Assembly: GCF_000716335.1 (NCBI RefSeq) | Contig: NZ_KL591010.1 | Span: 17,189-81,188 of the forward strand | Direction of reading: 5' to 3' | Source of the DNA: Streptomyces sp. NRRL S-118 | GTDB lineage: Bacteria > Actinomycetota > Actinomycetes > Streptomycetales > Streptomycetaceae | Length of the DNA: 64,000 nucleotides | Part shown: one piece after another, positions 1-8,269 of the stretch | Position numbering within the stretch: position 1 is the first letter of the stretch | How the letters are laid out: each line of letters opens with the position of its first letter | Notes under the pieces: generated by a model | Seen by the model: the letters and a program-made list of their open reading frames with translations, nothing else | Database searches by the model: none | What the model was told of the DNA's origin: nothing | Program-made: the position numbers and the translations under genes

Positions 1-171
1 GGTCGGCAGGACGTTGGCGTTCGAGCCGGAGTAGTGGACCTCGTCCATGTCGCCGGAGAGGGCGACCGAGACGTTCAGGTCCTTGATGTGGTGGGTGTCG
101 CCGTCCCGCGTGATCTTGACGACGCGGTTCTCTGCTTTGCCGTACTGGTTCTGGCCGAGAATCGTGGGCAT
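1..171 (-). CDS. pucL: Urate oxidase (uricase), N-terminal part only
   Basis: Oxidises urate to 5-hydroxyisourate with release of H2O2, the first ureide step of purine breakdown. Only the first 57 codons are inside the window; the gene runs off the left edge. The ATG at 171 opens with MPTILGQNQYGKAENRVVK, the typical actinobacterial uricase N-terminus, whose early Tyr-Gly-Lys segment belongs to the T-fold active site. It lies 7 bp downstream of uraH and is the third gene of the uraD-uraH-pucL operon. The H2O2 it makes explains why the catalase gene further right seems to share the operator of this operon. The call is secure from the N-terminus alone; completeness cannot be judged. Confidence 0.93.
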   Translation of the reverse strand, partial: MPTILGQNQYGKAENRVVKITRDGDTHHIKDLNVSVALSGDMDEVHYSGSNANVLPT

Positions 172-178
172 GTGTCTG

Positions 179-577
179 CTAGCTCCCTCGGTAAACGGAG
201 TAGCCGAACGGGTTGAGCAGCAGCGGTACGTGGTAGTGCTCGCCCGGTACGACGGCGAACGTGATCGCCACCTCCGGGAAGAACGCGCCGCTGTCCCTTA
301 CGCGGGGGGCGTCCTGCTGCGCCTCGGCTTGCTGATCGACGAACTTCGCGAAGTACGCCTCGGTCTCGAAGTCGAGACGTACGTGGGTGGTGCCTTCCGG
401 CAGGGCCGGCAGGTCCTTGCAGCGCCCGTCCGCATCGGTCTTCGAGCCGCCGAGCGCCACCCACTCCGCGTCGCCGCCCGCGCGGGCGGCGAGGGAGATG
501 GCGACGCCCTCGGCGGGCCGTCCGATGCTGGTGTCCAGGATGTGCGTGGACACCGAGGCGGTGGTTTCCGTGCTCAT
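179..577 (-). CDS. uraH: 5-hydroxyisourate hydrolase
   Basis: Transthyretin-like enzyme that hydrolyses 5-hydroxyisourate to OHCU, directly after uricase. The 132 residues cover the usual family length. Three family signatures are visible: the N-terminal THILD with the catalytic His (about residue 12), the RLDFET strand near residue 67, and the C-terminal YRGS tetrapeptide that separates true HIUases from transthyretin hormone carriers. The ATG at 577 overlaps the uraD stop in ATGA, so the two are translationally coupled. It acts in the cytoplasm as a tetramer in the family. Nothing suggests decay. Confidence 0.95.
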   Translation of the reverse strand: MSTETTASVSTHILDTSIGRPAEGVAISLAARAGGDAEWVALGGSKTDADGRCKDLPALPEGTTHVRLDFETEAYFAKFVDQQAEAQQDAPRVRDSGAFFPEVAITFAVVPGEHYHVPLLLNPFGYSVYRGS

Positions 578-1122
578 GCGGCGCTCTCTTCCTCGACGAG
601 GCGGGTCAGGCGGATGCGGTTGATCCTGCCCAGTTCGGTGCGGACGATCTCCCGCTCCTCCTCGGGCGAGTGGTCGATCCGCTCGCGGACCGCGTCGCGC
701 ATCTGCTCGCCGGTCCTGCCGGTGGCGCAGATCAGGAAGACGTGTCCGAACTTCTCCTGGTAGGCCAGGTTCAGTTCGAGCATCTCCGCCTTGAGCGCCT
801 CGGAGGCGCCGGCCATCCCGCTCTGCTCCCGGGAGGAGGTGGGGTCCCCGGGCTTGGGGCGGCCGATCGGCGGGTGCCCGGCCATCGCCTCGGCGAGGTC
901 CTCCGCGGTCAGCTCGGCCATGGCGGCGTCACTGGCGAGGAGGAGGGCTTCGGTGGTGGCGTACGGGCGCTGGGCCAGCAGCTTGCCGCCCCAGGCCGAG
1001 CTGGCGCACACCTCGTGCAGGGCGGCGAGCGCGTCGCCCTCCGCGGAGGTGTTGAACCGGGTGAGGCCCGCGGGGGCTTCGGGGGACCGCTCCTCCGAAA
1101 GGCGCTGTGAACTCGACGTCAC
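574..1122 (-). CDS. uraD: 2-oxo-4-hydroxy-4-carboxy-5-ureidoimidazoline decarboxylase
   Basis: Converts OHCU to S-allantoin, completing the three-step urate to allantoin route. I place the start at the GTG at 1122, preceded by CGGAGG six bases upstream; an ATG further upstream (1263) would run through the promoter. The protein has 182 residues. It shows the FNTS opening, the CASSAW segment and the HPPIG motif whose His is catalytic in the family. It is the first gene of the operon, reading leftward into uraH by a 4-base overlap. Its promoter carries the TCAACA-N3-TGTTGA palindrome described separately. Confidence 0.93.
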   Translation of the reverse strand: MTSSSQRLSEERSPEAPAGLTRFNTSAEGDALAALHEVCASSAWGGKLLAQRPYATTEALLLASDAAMAELTAEDLAEAMAGHPPIGRPKPGDPTSSREQSGMAGASEALKAEMLELNLAYQEKFGHVFLICATGRTGEQMRDAVRERIDHSPEEEREIVRTELGRINRIRLTRLVEEESAA

Positions 1123-1168
1123 GGGAGCCTCCGTGGCTGTTTTTCGCTGTGCTTTGACGGGCTGCGGA

Positions 1169-1212
1169 TAGCTAACGCCCTCCGTCGACGCCTCGTCAAC
1201 ACTTTGTTGAAA
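1169..1212 (-). promoter_or_regulatory. uraD operon promoter with palindromic operator
   Basis: On the reverse strand a -35 TTGACG (1199-1194) is followed after 18-19 bases by TTAGCT/TAGCTA (about 1175-1169), placing transcription start roughly 40 bases before the uraD GTG. A perfect 6-3-6 inverted repeat TCAACA-N3-TGTTGA (1196-1210) covers the -35, as expected for repression. The reverse-strand string TTTCAACAAAGTGTTGACG differs at a single base from the katA promoter near 17650. The promoter elements are inferred; the palindrome is directly visible. Confidence 0.7.
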
Positions 1213-1276
1213 CTTCGGTGGCACAAAGGCCGCCGTCCCGGCATCCGGACAGCGGCCTTCCACGCAGAGTGCTCAG

Positions 1277-1654
1277 TCACTCACCCTTCGCGGCATTCTC
1301 CCTGTTCAGGTAGTTGTAGACGGTGAAGCGGCTGACACCGAGCGCGCTCGCCACCGTCTCCACGCCGTGGCGTACCGAGAAGGCCCCGCGCGCCTCCAGG
1401 GTACGTACGACGGACTGCTTCACCTTGCGGTCCAGCGCGGACAGCGGCATTCCGTGGTGCCGCTCCATGGCGGCCAGGATGCGCTCCAGGGAGTCGGCGA
1501 GCTGCGGAAGCCGTACGGCGAGGACGTCCTCGCCCTCCCAGGCGAGCACGACATCGTCGGCCGCTGCCTCCTCGGGCCGCAGGATCTCTGCACCCATCGC
1601 GTCCACCAGCGGTTTCACCGCGGTGACCAGGGGGTGGTCTCCCGGCTCGGTCAC
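1277..1654 (-). CDS. Helix-turn-helix protein linked to ureide operon
   Basis: A 125-residue protein whose last 30 residues form a clear HTH of the DauR/HTH_22 type: VETVASALGVSRFTVYNYLNR, split here as the VETVASALGVS helix pair and the SRFTVYNYL recognition helix. The preceding 95 residues have no domain I recognise. It starts at GTG 1654, overlapping the stop of the next upstream gene by GTGA. Its position directly upstream of the uraD promoter makes it a candidate regulator of the urate genes, but that is inference from position only. The order HTH-uraD-uraH-uricase recalls the S. coelicolor SCO6212-SCO6209 neighbourhood, as far as I remember it. Confidence 0.75.
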   Translation of the reverse strand: MTEPGDHPLVTAVKPLVDAMGAEILRPEEAAADDVVLAWEGEDVLAVRLPQLADSLERILAAMERHHGMPLSALDRKVKQSVVRTLEARGAFSVRHGVETVASALGVSRFTVYNYLNRENAAKGE

Positions 1655-1938
1655 TTGTCGTCCTCCCCGGTCTCCGGGGCTCCCCCGGGCTCGGTCTCGC
1701 CGATTACGTTGACCTGCAGCGATACCCGAGTGGCGCCCGCGCCCAGAGCCCGGCGGAGCAGCGCGTCGACCGCGGTGAGCACCGCGTCCGCGCCGCCCTC
1801 GGCGGTGTTGCCGAACGGCCCCACGTCCACGGCGTCGAGATCGGCCGCCTCGATGACCTCACGGGCCACCACCGCGTGCTCCGGGGCCTCCTCCAGGTCG
1901 AAGGGCTCTGTCGTGAACTCCACTCTCAGTCGCTGCAT
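1651..1938 (-). CDS. Small thiamine-binding-fold (MTH1187/YkoF-like) protein
   Basis: A 95-residue protein. The pattern V-x-FTTEPF near the start, then GPFGNTAEG (residues 40-48) and GATRVSLQVNV (68-78), fits the ferredoxin-like thiamine-binding family (PF01910), which binds thiamine or its breakdown products. ATG at 1938; its stop overlaps the start of the HTH gene, so the two form one transcription unit. Function in this setting is unknown. Possible roles are ligand sensing for the neighbouring regulator or thiamine salvage; neither is shown by the sequence. Confidence 0.7.
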   Translation of the reverse strand: MQRLRVEFTTEPFDLEEAPEHAVVAREVIEAADLDAVDVGPFGNTAEGGADAVLTAVDALLRRALGAGATRVSLQVNVIGETEPGGAPETGEDDK

Positions 1939-2061
1939 GCCCCCACGGTAAGGCGGGCCCTCCGCGGCCCGCCGCCCGGCCCGGAAAATGCCGCGACGGA
2001 CGGCGGCCACCGCCCCGTAGAGCCGGTGACAGGGCCGTACGGAGCGGGAGGAGCGCGGCAC

Positions 2062-3162
2062 ATGGCAGGGAAGAGGGGCAGGACCGTCAGGGGAACGGCG
2101 CTCGCGGCGGCGGCGATGGCGGCGCTGTCCGCCTCGCAGGCGCCGGGGGCGGTGGCGTCGGCCCCGGCCGGTCCGGAGCGGGGTGCGTCCGCGGCCGGGC
2201 CGGGCGTGACGGGCGGCTCGCCGTATCGCACGGAACTCCCTCCGCTGAGGGTACGCGACGGAGTACCGGAGGGCGGCGGCACGGCACCGGCGGGACACGG
2301 GATGCGCGGGGCGCTGCCGGCCGCCGTTCTGGCCGCGTACCGGCAGGCGGAGACGGAGCTCGCGGGCAGCGCCCCGGGCTGCGGTCTGCGCTGGGAGCTG
2401 CTGGCGGCGATCGGCCAGGTGGAGTCGGGGCATGCGCGCGGAGGGCGGCTGACGGCGGACGGGACGACCGTGCGCCCCATCCTCGGGCCACGGCTGGACG
2501 GCAACGGCTTCGCGCTGATCAGGGACACGGACGGCGGGGCCCATGACGGGGACGCGGTGTACGACCGCGCCGTGGGCCCGATGCAGTTCATCCCGTCGAC
2601 ATGGGCGGCGTGGGGCGCCGACGGCAATGGCGACGGGCGGGCCGACCCCGGCAACATCCACGACGCGGCGACGGCCGCCGGGCGCTACCTGTGCGCGGGC
2701 GGGCGCGATCTGTCGGACCCGTACGACCTGGACCGGGCGATCCTGGGCTACAACCACTCCGCCGCGTACGTGCGAACGGTCAGGGCCTGGTACGGGTACT
2801 TCCTGGGCGGCGACCCCGTGGTGACGCCGGGGCCGGCTCCGGCCGGGGACACGGACGCCGCCTCCGGCGGGGGGCGGGATGCGGGGCCGGGCGGCGCACC
2901 CGCGCGTGCGGCTTCTCCGCACGGCACCGCCTCGGCGCGGCCCTCGCGGCCCCGGGACGACGAGCCGGCGCCGGCTCCGCCGGGGACGCGGGAGCCGGCG
3001 GAGCCGACCGGCCCACGAGCGACGGACGAGGCGCTCCCCCGCCCATCGGAGTCCAGTCTTCCGGTTCCGGATGCAAGCGTTGTCCTGCCGCGTCCGCCGC
3101 TCGGCAACGGTCAGGACTCAATGCCCGCGGCCCCCTCCACAATTCCGGATACCGGGCGGTAA
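2062..3162 (+). CDS. Secreted lytic transglycosylase (SLT fold)
   Basis: Predicted to cleave the MurNAc-GlcNAc bond in the wall. The 366-residue product begins with a basic N-terminus (KRGR) and an alanine-rich hydrophobic stretch (residues 11-33) that looks like a signal peptide. The catalytic domain spans about residues 85-255, with the catalytic Glu121 in IGQVESGH, then VGPMQFIPSTW and ILGYNHS, standard SLT/MltB-type motifs. Residues 270-366 are a Pro/Ala/Thr-rich tail, probably wall-spanning. Start ATG at 2062 has GGAGGAG about 11 bases upstream. It lies 53 bp before the sigma factor gene and may be co-transcribed with it. Confidence 0.88.
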   Translation: MAGKRGRTVRGTALAAAAMAALSASQAPGAVASAPAGPERGASAAGPGVTGGSPYRTELPPLRVRDGVPEGGGTAPAGHGMRGALPAAVLAAYRQAETELAGSAPGCGLRWELLAAIGQVESGHARGGRLTADGTTVRPILGPRLDGNGFALIRDTDGGAHDGDAVYDRAVGPMQFIPSTWAAWGADGNGDGRADPGNIHDAATAAGRYLCAGGRDLSDPYDLDRAILGYNHSAAYVRTVRAWYGYFLGGDPVVTPGPAPAGDTDAASGGGRDAGPGGAPARAASPHGTASARPSRPRDDEPAPAPPGTREPAEPTGPRATDEALPRPSESSLPVPDASVVLPRPPLGNGQDSMPAAPSTIPDTGR

Positions 3163-3215
3163 TGTCGCGCCCCGCCGGGCGGCAGGGACCGGCGGGCGAG
3201 CGCGAGGGGGCCCTC

Positions 3216-4268
3216 ATGGCTACGGACAGGTCCGATGACCGCTGGCAGCGGGCGTGGAGCCACCGCGAGCAGCTGCTCAAGGTGGCCCGGCGCAGGTCCA
3301 TGAGTCCGGAGGACGCCGAGGACGCCGTGCACGAGGCGATGCTCCGGGCCGCCGAGCGGCCGGACCTCGACGACGAGAGACTCGGCGCCTGGCTCACGAC
3401 GGTCACCATCCGGCTGTGCGTCGACCGGTACCGCCAGGTCCACCGTGAGGCCGAGGTGCGCCGCAGCCCCACACTGCACGCACCCGGCCCCGCGCCGGTC
3501 GACGAGCAGGTGTGCGACCGGGCCGAGGCGACCTGGCTGGCCCGGCGGAGCGGGGAGCTGCCCGCGCGCCAGGCGGAGGCGCTGTGGCTGAAGTCCGCGG
3601 ACCTGGACGTCGGGCAGGTCGCCCGCACGATGGGCCTGAGCTACCGCACGGTCGAATCGCTCCTGGCACGTGCCCGCCGGACGCTGCGCGACTCGCTGGC
3701 CGGCACGCTGGCCCTGGTGCTGTGGCTGTGCGGGCGGGGGCGCCCGCGCGGGGCGGGCAACGCCCATGCGGTGGTCGCGGCCTCCACGGCGGCCACCCTG
3801 GCGGTGGCCGGGTTCGTGGTGCCGTACGTCCACGACGGGACCCAGGGCCGGCCCTCCTCCACACCGGCCACCTCCCGGACGACGGAGGTCCGAACCGGGG
3901 AGGCGGGCTCGCGGATGCTGCCGCCGTCTCCGGAGCCGGCCGGGGCCGGGGAGCGCCCGGCCCCGGCCACGCGCCGGGCACCGGCTGCCGCTCCGCCGGC
4001 GCGTCCGCTGTTGCCGGAGCTGCCGGCGCCGGCCCCGGCACTCCCCCAGGTGCCGAAGGTGCCGGAGGTGCCCGCCGTGCCGGAGGTGGCCGTTCCCTCC
4101 GTACCGTCCCTGCCGTCGGGGAACCTCACCACGCTGAGCGTCCCGTCCGTGCCCGTCCCCGGCCCCCCGGTCCCCGGGGCGCTCCCCACGCCGTCGCCGT
4201 CGCTGCCCGCGGCGGGCGCACCGCACCCGGGGGAAGCCTCCGTCGCACTGCCGGCCGGCGGTCGCTGA
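3216..4268 (+). CDS. ECF-like sigma factor with transmembrane segment and Pro-rich tail
   Basis: A 350-residue protein. Residues about 12-75 match sigma region 2 (SPEDAEDAVHEAMLRA, then LTTVTIRLCVDRYR), and residues about 112-160 match region 4 with a HTH (QVARTMGLSYRTVESLLARAR). Unlike ordinary ECF factors it continues: a hydrophobic stretch at about 184-205 reads as one transmembrane helix. A 140-residue Pro/Ala/Val-rich tail with repeated P-x-VP units would lie outside the membrane. ATG at 3216 follows a GAGGGGG site. It sits between a wall hydrolase and the Mce operon, so envelope-stress control of those genes is plausible but unproven. Tethered ECF-like proteins occur in actinobacteria; the exact ECF group was not determined. 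Confidence 0.82.
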   Translation: MATDRSDDRWQRAWSHREQLLKVARRRSMSPEDAEDAVHEAMLRAAERPDLDDERLGAWLTTVTIRLCVDRYRQVHREAEVRRSPTLHAPGPAPVDEQVCDRAEATWLARRSGELPARQAEALWLKSADLDVGQVARTMGLSYRTVESLLARARRTLRDSLAGTLALVLWLCGRGRPRGAGNAHAVVAASTAATLAVAGFVVPYVHDGTQGRPSSTPATSRTTEVRTGEAGSRMLPPSPEPAGAGERPAPATRRAPAAAPPARPLLPELPAPAPALPQVPKVPEVPAVPEVAVPSVPSLPSGNLTTLSVPSVPVPGPPVPGALPTPSPSLPAAGAPHPGEASVALPAGGR

Positions 4269-4418
4269 CCCCGGAGGAGCGGAGCAGCCGCGCGCCGCTC
4301 GATCGAATCGAACCGCCCGGGGACCAGCGGAAAAAAATTCGGTTTCCTCGCGACGGACGGTTCCCCCTTCCCCGTAGAGCAGGTGTCGGAGCTGCTCACG
4401 GGCTGAAGGGTGAACCGG

Positions 4419-5381
4419 ATGGGTGTCGAGATCTGCGTGGAAGGGCTGACGAAGTCCTTCGGTCGCCAGGTCATCTGGCAGGACGTCTCGCTGACACTGC
4501 CCGCCGGGGAGATCTCGGTCATGCTCGGGCCCTCGGGCACGGGCAAGTCGGTCTTCCTCAAGACGCTCGTCGGGCTGCTCAAGCCCGACCGCGGGTCGAT
4601 CCGGATCGGCGGCCAGGACATCACCACGCTCCGCGAGCACGATCTCTACGAGGTGCGCAAGCTCTTCGGGGTCCTGTTCCAGGACGGCGCCCTGTTCGGG
4701 TCGATGAACCTCTACGACAACATCGCCTTCCCCCTCCGGGAGCACACCCGCAAGGGGGAGAGCGAGATCAGGGCGATCGTCCTGGAGAAGATGGACATGG
4801 TCGGCCTGATCGGCGCGGAGGACAAGCTGCCCGGCGAGATATCCGGTGGCATGCGCAAACGCGCCGGGCTGGCCCGGGCCCTGGTCCTCGACCCGGAGAT
4901 CATCCTCTTCGACGAGCCGGACTCCGGCCTCGACCCCGTCCGCGTGGCCTACCTCAACCAGCTGATCGTCGACCTCAACGCCCAGATCGACGCCACGTTC
5001 CTGATCGTCACGCACGACATCGCCTCGGCCCGCCAGGTTCCCGACAACATCGGCCTGCTGTTCCGGCGCGAGCTGGTCATGTTCGGCCCCCGCGACAAAC
5101 TGCTGACCAGTGACGAACCGGTCGTACGGCAGTTCCTCAACGGCCGGATGCAGGGGCCGATCGGCATGGCGGAGGAGAAGGACGCCGCGCAGGTCGAGCA
5201 GGAGCTGGCCCAGATCGACGACGCGGCCGCCCTCCCCACCCCGATGACGCCCCGGCTGCTGCCGGGCGCCGGGATCACGCGGCCGCCCCGCTGGGAAGCC
5301 ATCGCGCAGCGCGAGAAGCCCGAGAAGGGCGAGAAGAGCGAGAAGGGCGAGAAGCAGGCGACGGAGGCGACCGCCCAGTGA
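4419..5381 (+). CDS. Mce-system ATPase (MlaF/MceG-like)
   Basis: ATP-binding subunit driving the Mce lipid importer at the inner face of the membrane. In 320 residues it shows Walker A GPSGTGKS (near 36), Q-loop FQDGALFGS, signature ISGGMRKRAGLARAL and Walker B IILFDEPDSGLDP, the DSGLDP form being typical of MlaF/Mkl rather than of generic ABC ATPases. The C-terminal extension beyond residue 240 is Mce-ATPase-like and ends in repeats of EKGEK. I prefer ATG 4419, eight bases after GAAGGG, over GTG 4410, which lacks room for a ribosome site. It heads the operon; the next gene overlaps by GTGA. Confidence 0.93.
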   Translation: MGVEICVEGLTKSFGRQVIWQDVSLTLPAGEISVMLGPSGTGKSVFLKTLVGLLKPDRGSIRIGGQDITTLREHDLYEVRKLFGVLFQDGALFGSMNLYDNIAFPLREHTRKGESEIRAIVLEKMDMVGLIGAEDKLPGEISGGMRKRAGLARALVLDPEIILFDEPDSGLDPVRVAYLNQLIVDLNAQIDATFLIVTHDIASARQVPDNIGLLFRRELVMFGPRDKLLTSDEPVVRQFLNGRMQGPIGMAEEKDAAQVEQELAQIDDAAALPTPMTPRLLPGAGITRPPRWEAIAQREKPEKGEKSEKGEKQATEATAQ

Positions 5382-6148
5382 GCCTCTCCCCCATCGGCGC
5401 GCTGCGCCACTCCGGCAGTCTCTTCGCGATGGCGCTGGACGTCCTGCGGACGCTCCCGCGCCGCCCCTTCCAGGTACGGGAGTTCATCCAGCAGGCGTGG
5501 TTCATCGCGAGCGTGACGATCCTGCCCACCGCCCTGGTCTCGATCCCGTTCGGCGCGGTCATCGCCCTGCAGATCGGCAGTCTCACCCGCCAGCTGGGCG
5601 CCCAGTCGTTCTCGGGCGCCGCCTCCGTCCTCGCCGTCCTGCGCGAGGCGTCGCCGATCGTCACCGCGCTGCTGATCGCGGGCGCGGGCGGCACGGCGAT
5701 CTGCGCGGACCTCGGGGCGCGGAAGATCCGGGAGGAGATCGACGCGATGCAGGTCCTGGGCATCGACCCGATCCACCGGCTGGTCGTCCCCCGCGTCCTG
5801 GCCTCCATGGTGGTGGCGGTCCTCCTCAACGGCCTGGTCTCCGTGGTAGGCGTCGCCGGCGGCTACTTCTTCAACGTCGTGCTGCAGAACGGCACACCGG
5901 GCGCGTATCTCGCCTCCTTCACTTCCCTCGCCCAGCTGTCCGACCTGTGGGCGGCCGAGCTCAAGGCGCTGGTCTTCGGCGCGATCTCGGCGATCGTCGC
6001 CTCGTACAAGGGGCTGACGGCCAAGGGCGGCCCGAAGGGCGTCGGCGACGCCGTGAACCAGTCCGTCGTGATCACTTTCATGTTGCTGTTCGTGACGAAC
6101 TTCGTGCTGACCGCCGTGTACTTCCAGATCGTGCCGCAGAAGGGATGA
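5378..6148 (+). CDS. MlaE/YrbE-type permease, first of pair
   Basis: Integral membrane subunit of the Mce lipid transporter, 256 residues with five or so hydrophobic segments. The family hallmarks are present: LREASPIVTALLIAG followed by GARKIREEIDAMQVLGIDP, the cytoplasmic coupling helix that contacts the ATPase. GTG start at 5378 overlaps the ATPase stop. With the following permease it is expected to form the heterodimeric channel beneath the Mce ring. Confidence 0.93.
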   Translation: MSLSPIGALRHSGSLFAMALDVLRTLPRRPFQVREFIQQAWFIASVTILPTALVSIPFGAVIALQIGSLTRQLGAQSFSGAASVLAVLREASPIVTALLIAGAGGTAICADLGARKIREEIDAMQVLGIDPIHRLVVPRVLASMVVAVLLNGLVSVVGVAGGYFFNVVLQNGTPGAYLASFTSLAQLSDLWAAELKALVFGAISAIVASYKGLTAKGGPKGVGDAVNQSVVITFMLLFVTNFVLTAVYFQIVPQKG

Positions 6149-6156
6149 GGACGACC

Positions 6157-7008
6157 ATGGCGCTCATCACCCGCTTCTTCGCCCGCCCGTTGCCGCGCCC
6201 CCTGTCGCGCCCCCTCCTCGCCTTGGAGGAACTGGGCACCCAACTGGCCTTCTACGGACGCTCGCTGGCCTGGACCGGCCGTACCCTGCGCCGCTACAAG
6301 AAGGAGATCCTGCGGCTGCTGGCCGAGGTGACCTTCGGCCGCGGCGCGCTCGCCGTGGTCGGCGGCACCGTCGGCGTCATCGCGTTCCTCTCGTTCTTCA
6401 CCGGCACCGAGGTGGGCCTTCAGGGGTACGCGGCGCTCAACCAGCTCGGCACCTCCAACTTCGTGGCGTTCCTCTCCGCCTACTTCAACACCCGTGAGAT
6501 CGCGCCGCTGGTCGCCGGGCTCGCGCTCTCCGCGACCGTCGGCGCCGGGTTCACCGCGCAGCTCGGCGCGATGCGGATCAGCGAGGAGACGGACGCCCTG
6601 GAGGTGATGGGCGTCCCGTCGCTCCCCTTCCTCGTGACGACGCGCATGATCGCCGGGTTCATCGCCGTGATCCCGCTGTACGTGGTCGGGCTGCTGTCCT
6701 CGTACTTCGCCGCCCGCACCATCACCACCGGCTACTACGGCCAGTCGGCGGGCACGTACGACCACTACTTCCAGCAGTACCTGCCCCCGGTCGACGTGCT
6801 GTGGTCCTTCGGCAAGGTGATCGTCTTCGCTGTCGTGATCATCCTGGTGCACTGCTACTACGGCTACTACGCGCGCGGCGGCCCGGCGGGCGTCGGCGTC
6901 GCGGTCGGCCGCGCGGTCCGCACCTCGATCGTCGCGATCAACGTCCTGGACTTCTTCCTCAGCCTGGCGATCTGGGGCGCCAGCACCACCGTACGGATTG
7001 CGGGGTAA
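6157..7008 (+). CDS. MlaE/YrbE-type permease, second of pair
   Basis: Second permease subunit, 283 residues from the ATG at 6157, chosen because GATGAGG lies about six bases before it; an ATG at 6145 overlapping the previous stop is the alternative. Segments EIAPLVAGLALSATVGAG and AMRISEETDALEVMGV correspond to the channel helix and coupling helix of the MlaE family. An N-terminal amphipathic region rich in Arg/Pro/Leu precedes the core, as in other YrbEB proteins. It is followed after 7 bp by the first mce gene. Confidence 0.92.
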   Translation: MALITRFFARPLPRPLSRPLLALEELGTQLAFYGRSLAWTGRTLRRYKKEILRLLAEVTFGRGALAVVGGTVGVIAFLSFFTGTEVGLQGYAALNQLGTSNFVAFLSAYFNTREIAPLVAGLALSATVGAGFTAQLGAMRISEETDALEVMGVPSLPFLVTTRMIAGFIAVIPLYVVGLLSSYFAARTITTGYYGQSAGTYDHYFQQYLPPVDVLWSFGKVIVFAVVIILVHCYYGYYARGGPAGVGVAVGRAVRTSIVAINVLDFFLSLAIWGASTTVRIAG

Positions 7009-7015
7009 GGCCACG

Positions 7016-8269
7016 ATGCGCACCCACGTCAAGCTCCGCCTCTACGGCGTCGTCTTCCTCACCGTCCTCGCCCTCCTCCTCTCCCTCTCCGTCGCCGTCT
7101 ACCAGCAGGTGTTCACCCCGGTCGTGCGGATCACGCTGGAAGCCGGCACCCTCGGCAACCAGCTGGAACCGCGTGCCGACGTCAAGCTGCGCGGACTGCT
7201 GGTCGGCGAGGTGCGGGAGGTACGGGCCGACGGTGAGAAGGCCACGCTCGGCATCGCGCTGAAGCCCGAGCACACACCGCGCATCCCGGCGAACGTGCAC
7301 GCCCGGCTGCTGCCCAAGACGCTGTTCGGCGAGAAGTACGTCGACCTCGTCGCGCCCCCCGGCGGGCCGGCGGACCGGCCCATCCGCGCGGGGGACGTCA
7401 TCACGCAGGACCGCACCAGGGTGGGCATCGAGGTGCAGCAGCTGATGAACGACCTGCTGCCGCTGCTGCGCACCGTGCGGCCCGCCGAGCTCAACGCGAC
7501 GCTCTCCGCGTTCGCGACCGCGCTCGAAGGCCGCGGCGACCGGATCGGCGACAACCTGGTCCGCGTCGAGGACTACCTGAGCCGGCTCAACCCGCACATG
7601 CCGTCCATCAAGGAGAACATCTCGCGGTTCGCCGACGTGGCCGAGGTCTACGGGGACGCCGCACCCGACCTGATGCGGATCCTGCGCAACACCATCACCA
7701 CCAGCCGCACCCTCGTCGACAAGCAGGACCAGCTGGCCGCCCTGTTCACCTCCACGGCCACCGTGGCCCGCAGCGCCGACGGCTTCCTGGACGAGAACGG
7801 CGAACGGTTCATCACCCTGGGCCGCGTCTCCCGCCCCACCCTGGCGCTCTTCGCCCGTTACGCGCCGGAGTACCCCTGCCTCCTCGAGGGCCTGGTGAGG
7901 CAGGAGGCCGCGGCGGAAGAGACCTTCAGAGGCGGAGAGATGCGCATCACCCTGGAAATCGTCCGCCCCCGCCCGGGATACGAGCCGGGGGAGGAGCCGC
8001 GCTACCGCGAGCGGTCCGGCCCGGACTGCCGGGGGCTTCCCCGCCCCGAGGTCCCGGCCGGTCACACCAAGCTCGACGACGGCACCCGCGACGCCCATGC
8101 CGCCCCCGGCGGGTCCGGCACCCGGCAGTCGTCCGCCACGGCTGCCGAGCAGCGTGCCATCGGCGCGCTCGTCGCGCCCGTCATGGGCGTACCGGCCGAC
8201 GAGGTGCCCGCGGTGGCGACGCTGCTGTTCGGCCCGATGGCCCGCGGAACGGCGGTGAGCGTCGCATGA
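7016..8269 (+). CDS. MCE family protein 1 (MceA position)
   Basis: First of six Mce proteins, 417 residues. An N-terminal transmembrane anchor (about residues 5-27) is followed by the MCE beta-domain (about 35-115) containing the typical PRADVKLRGLLVGEVREV stretch, then a long helical region expected to form the periplasm-spanning barrel. Starts at ATG 7016 after TAAGG; a TTG at 6998 inside the permease gene was not chosen. Its stop overlaps the next gene by ATGA. The last 70 residues are low-complexity. Confidence 0.9.
   Translation: MRTHVKLRLYGVVFLTVLALLLSLSVAVYQQVFTPVVRITLEAGTLGNQLEPRADVKLRGLLVGEVREVRADGEKATLGIALKPEHTPRIPANVHARLLPKTLFGEKYVDLVAPPGGPADRPIRAGDVITQDRTRVGIEVQQLMNDLLPLLRTVRPAELNATLSAFATALEGRGDRIGDNLVRVEDYLSRLNPHMPSIKENISRFADVAEVYGDAAPDLMRILRNTITTSRTLVDKQDQLAALFTSTATVARSADGFLDENGERFITLGRVSRPTLALFARYAPEYPCLLEGLVRQEAAAEETFRGGEMRITLEIVRPRPGYEPGEEPRYRERSGPDCRGLPRPEVPAGHTKLDDGTRDAHAAPGGSGTRQSSATAAEQRAIGALVAPVMGVPADEVPAVATLLFGPMARGTAVSVA

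Noticed and set aside
3111..5015. 634-codon reverse frame opposite the sigma factor and Mce ATPase
   Set aside because: Shadow of two clear forward genes; no ribosome site, no motif.
6998..7015. TTG start for the first mce gene
   Set aside because: It lies inside the permease gene without a ribosome site; ATG 7016 has TAAGG at a proper distance.
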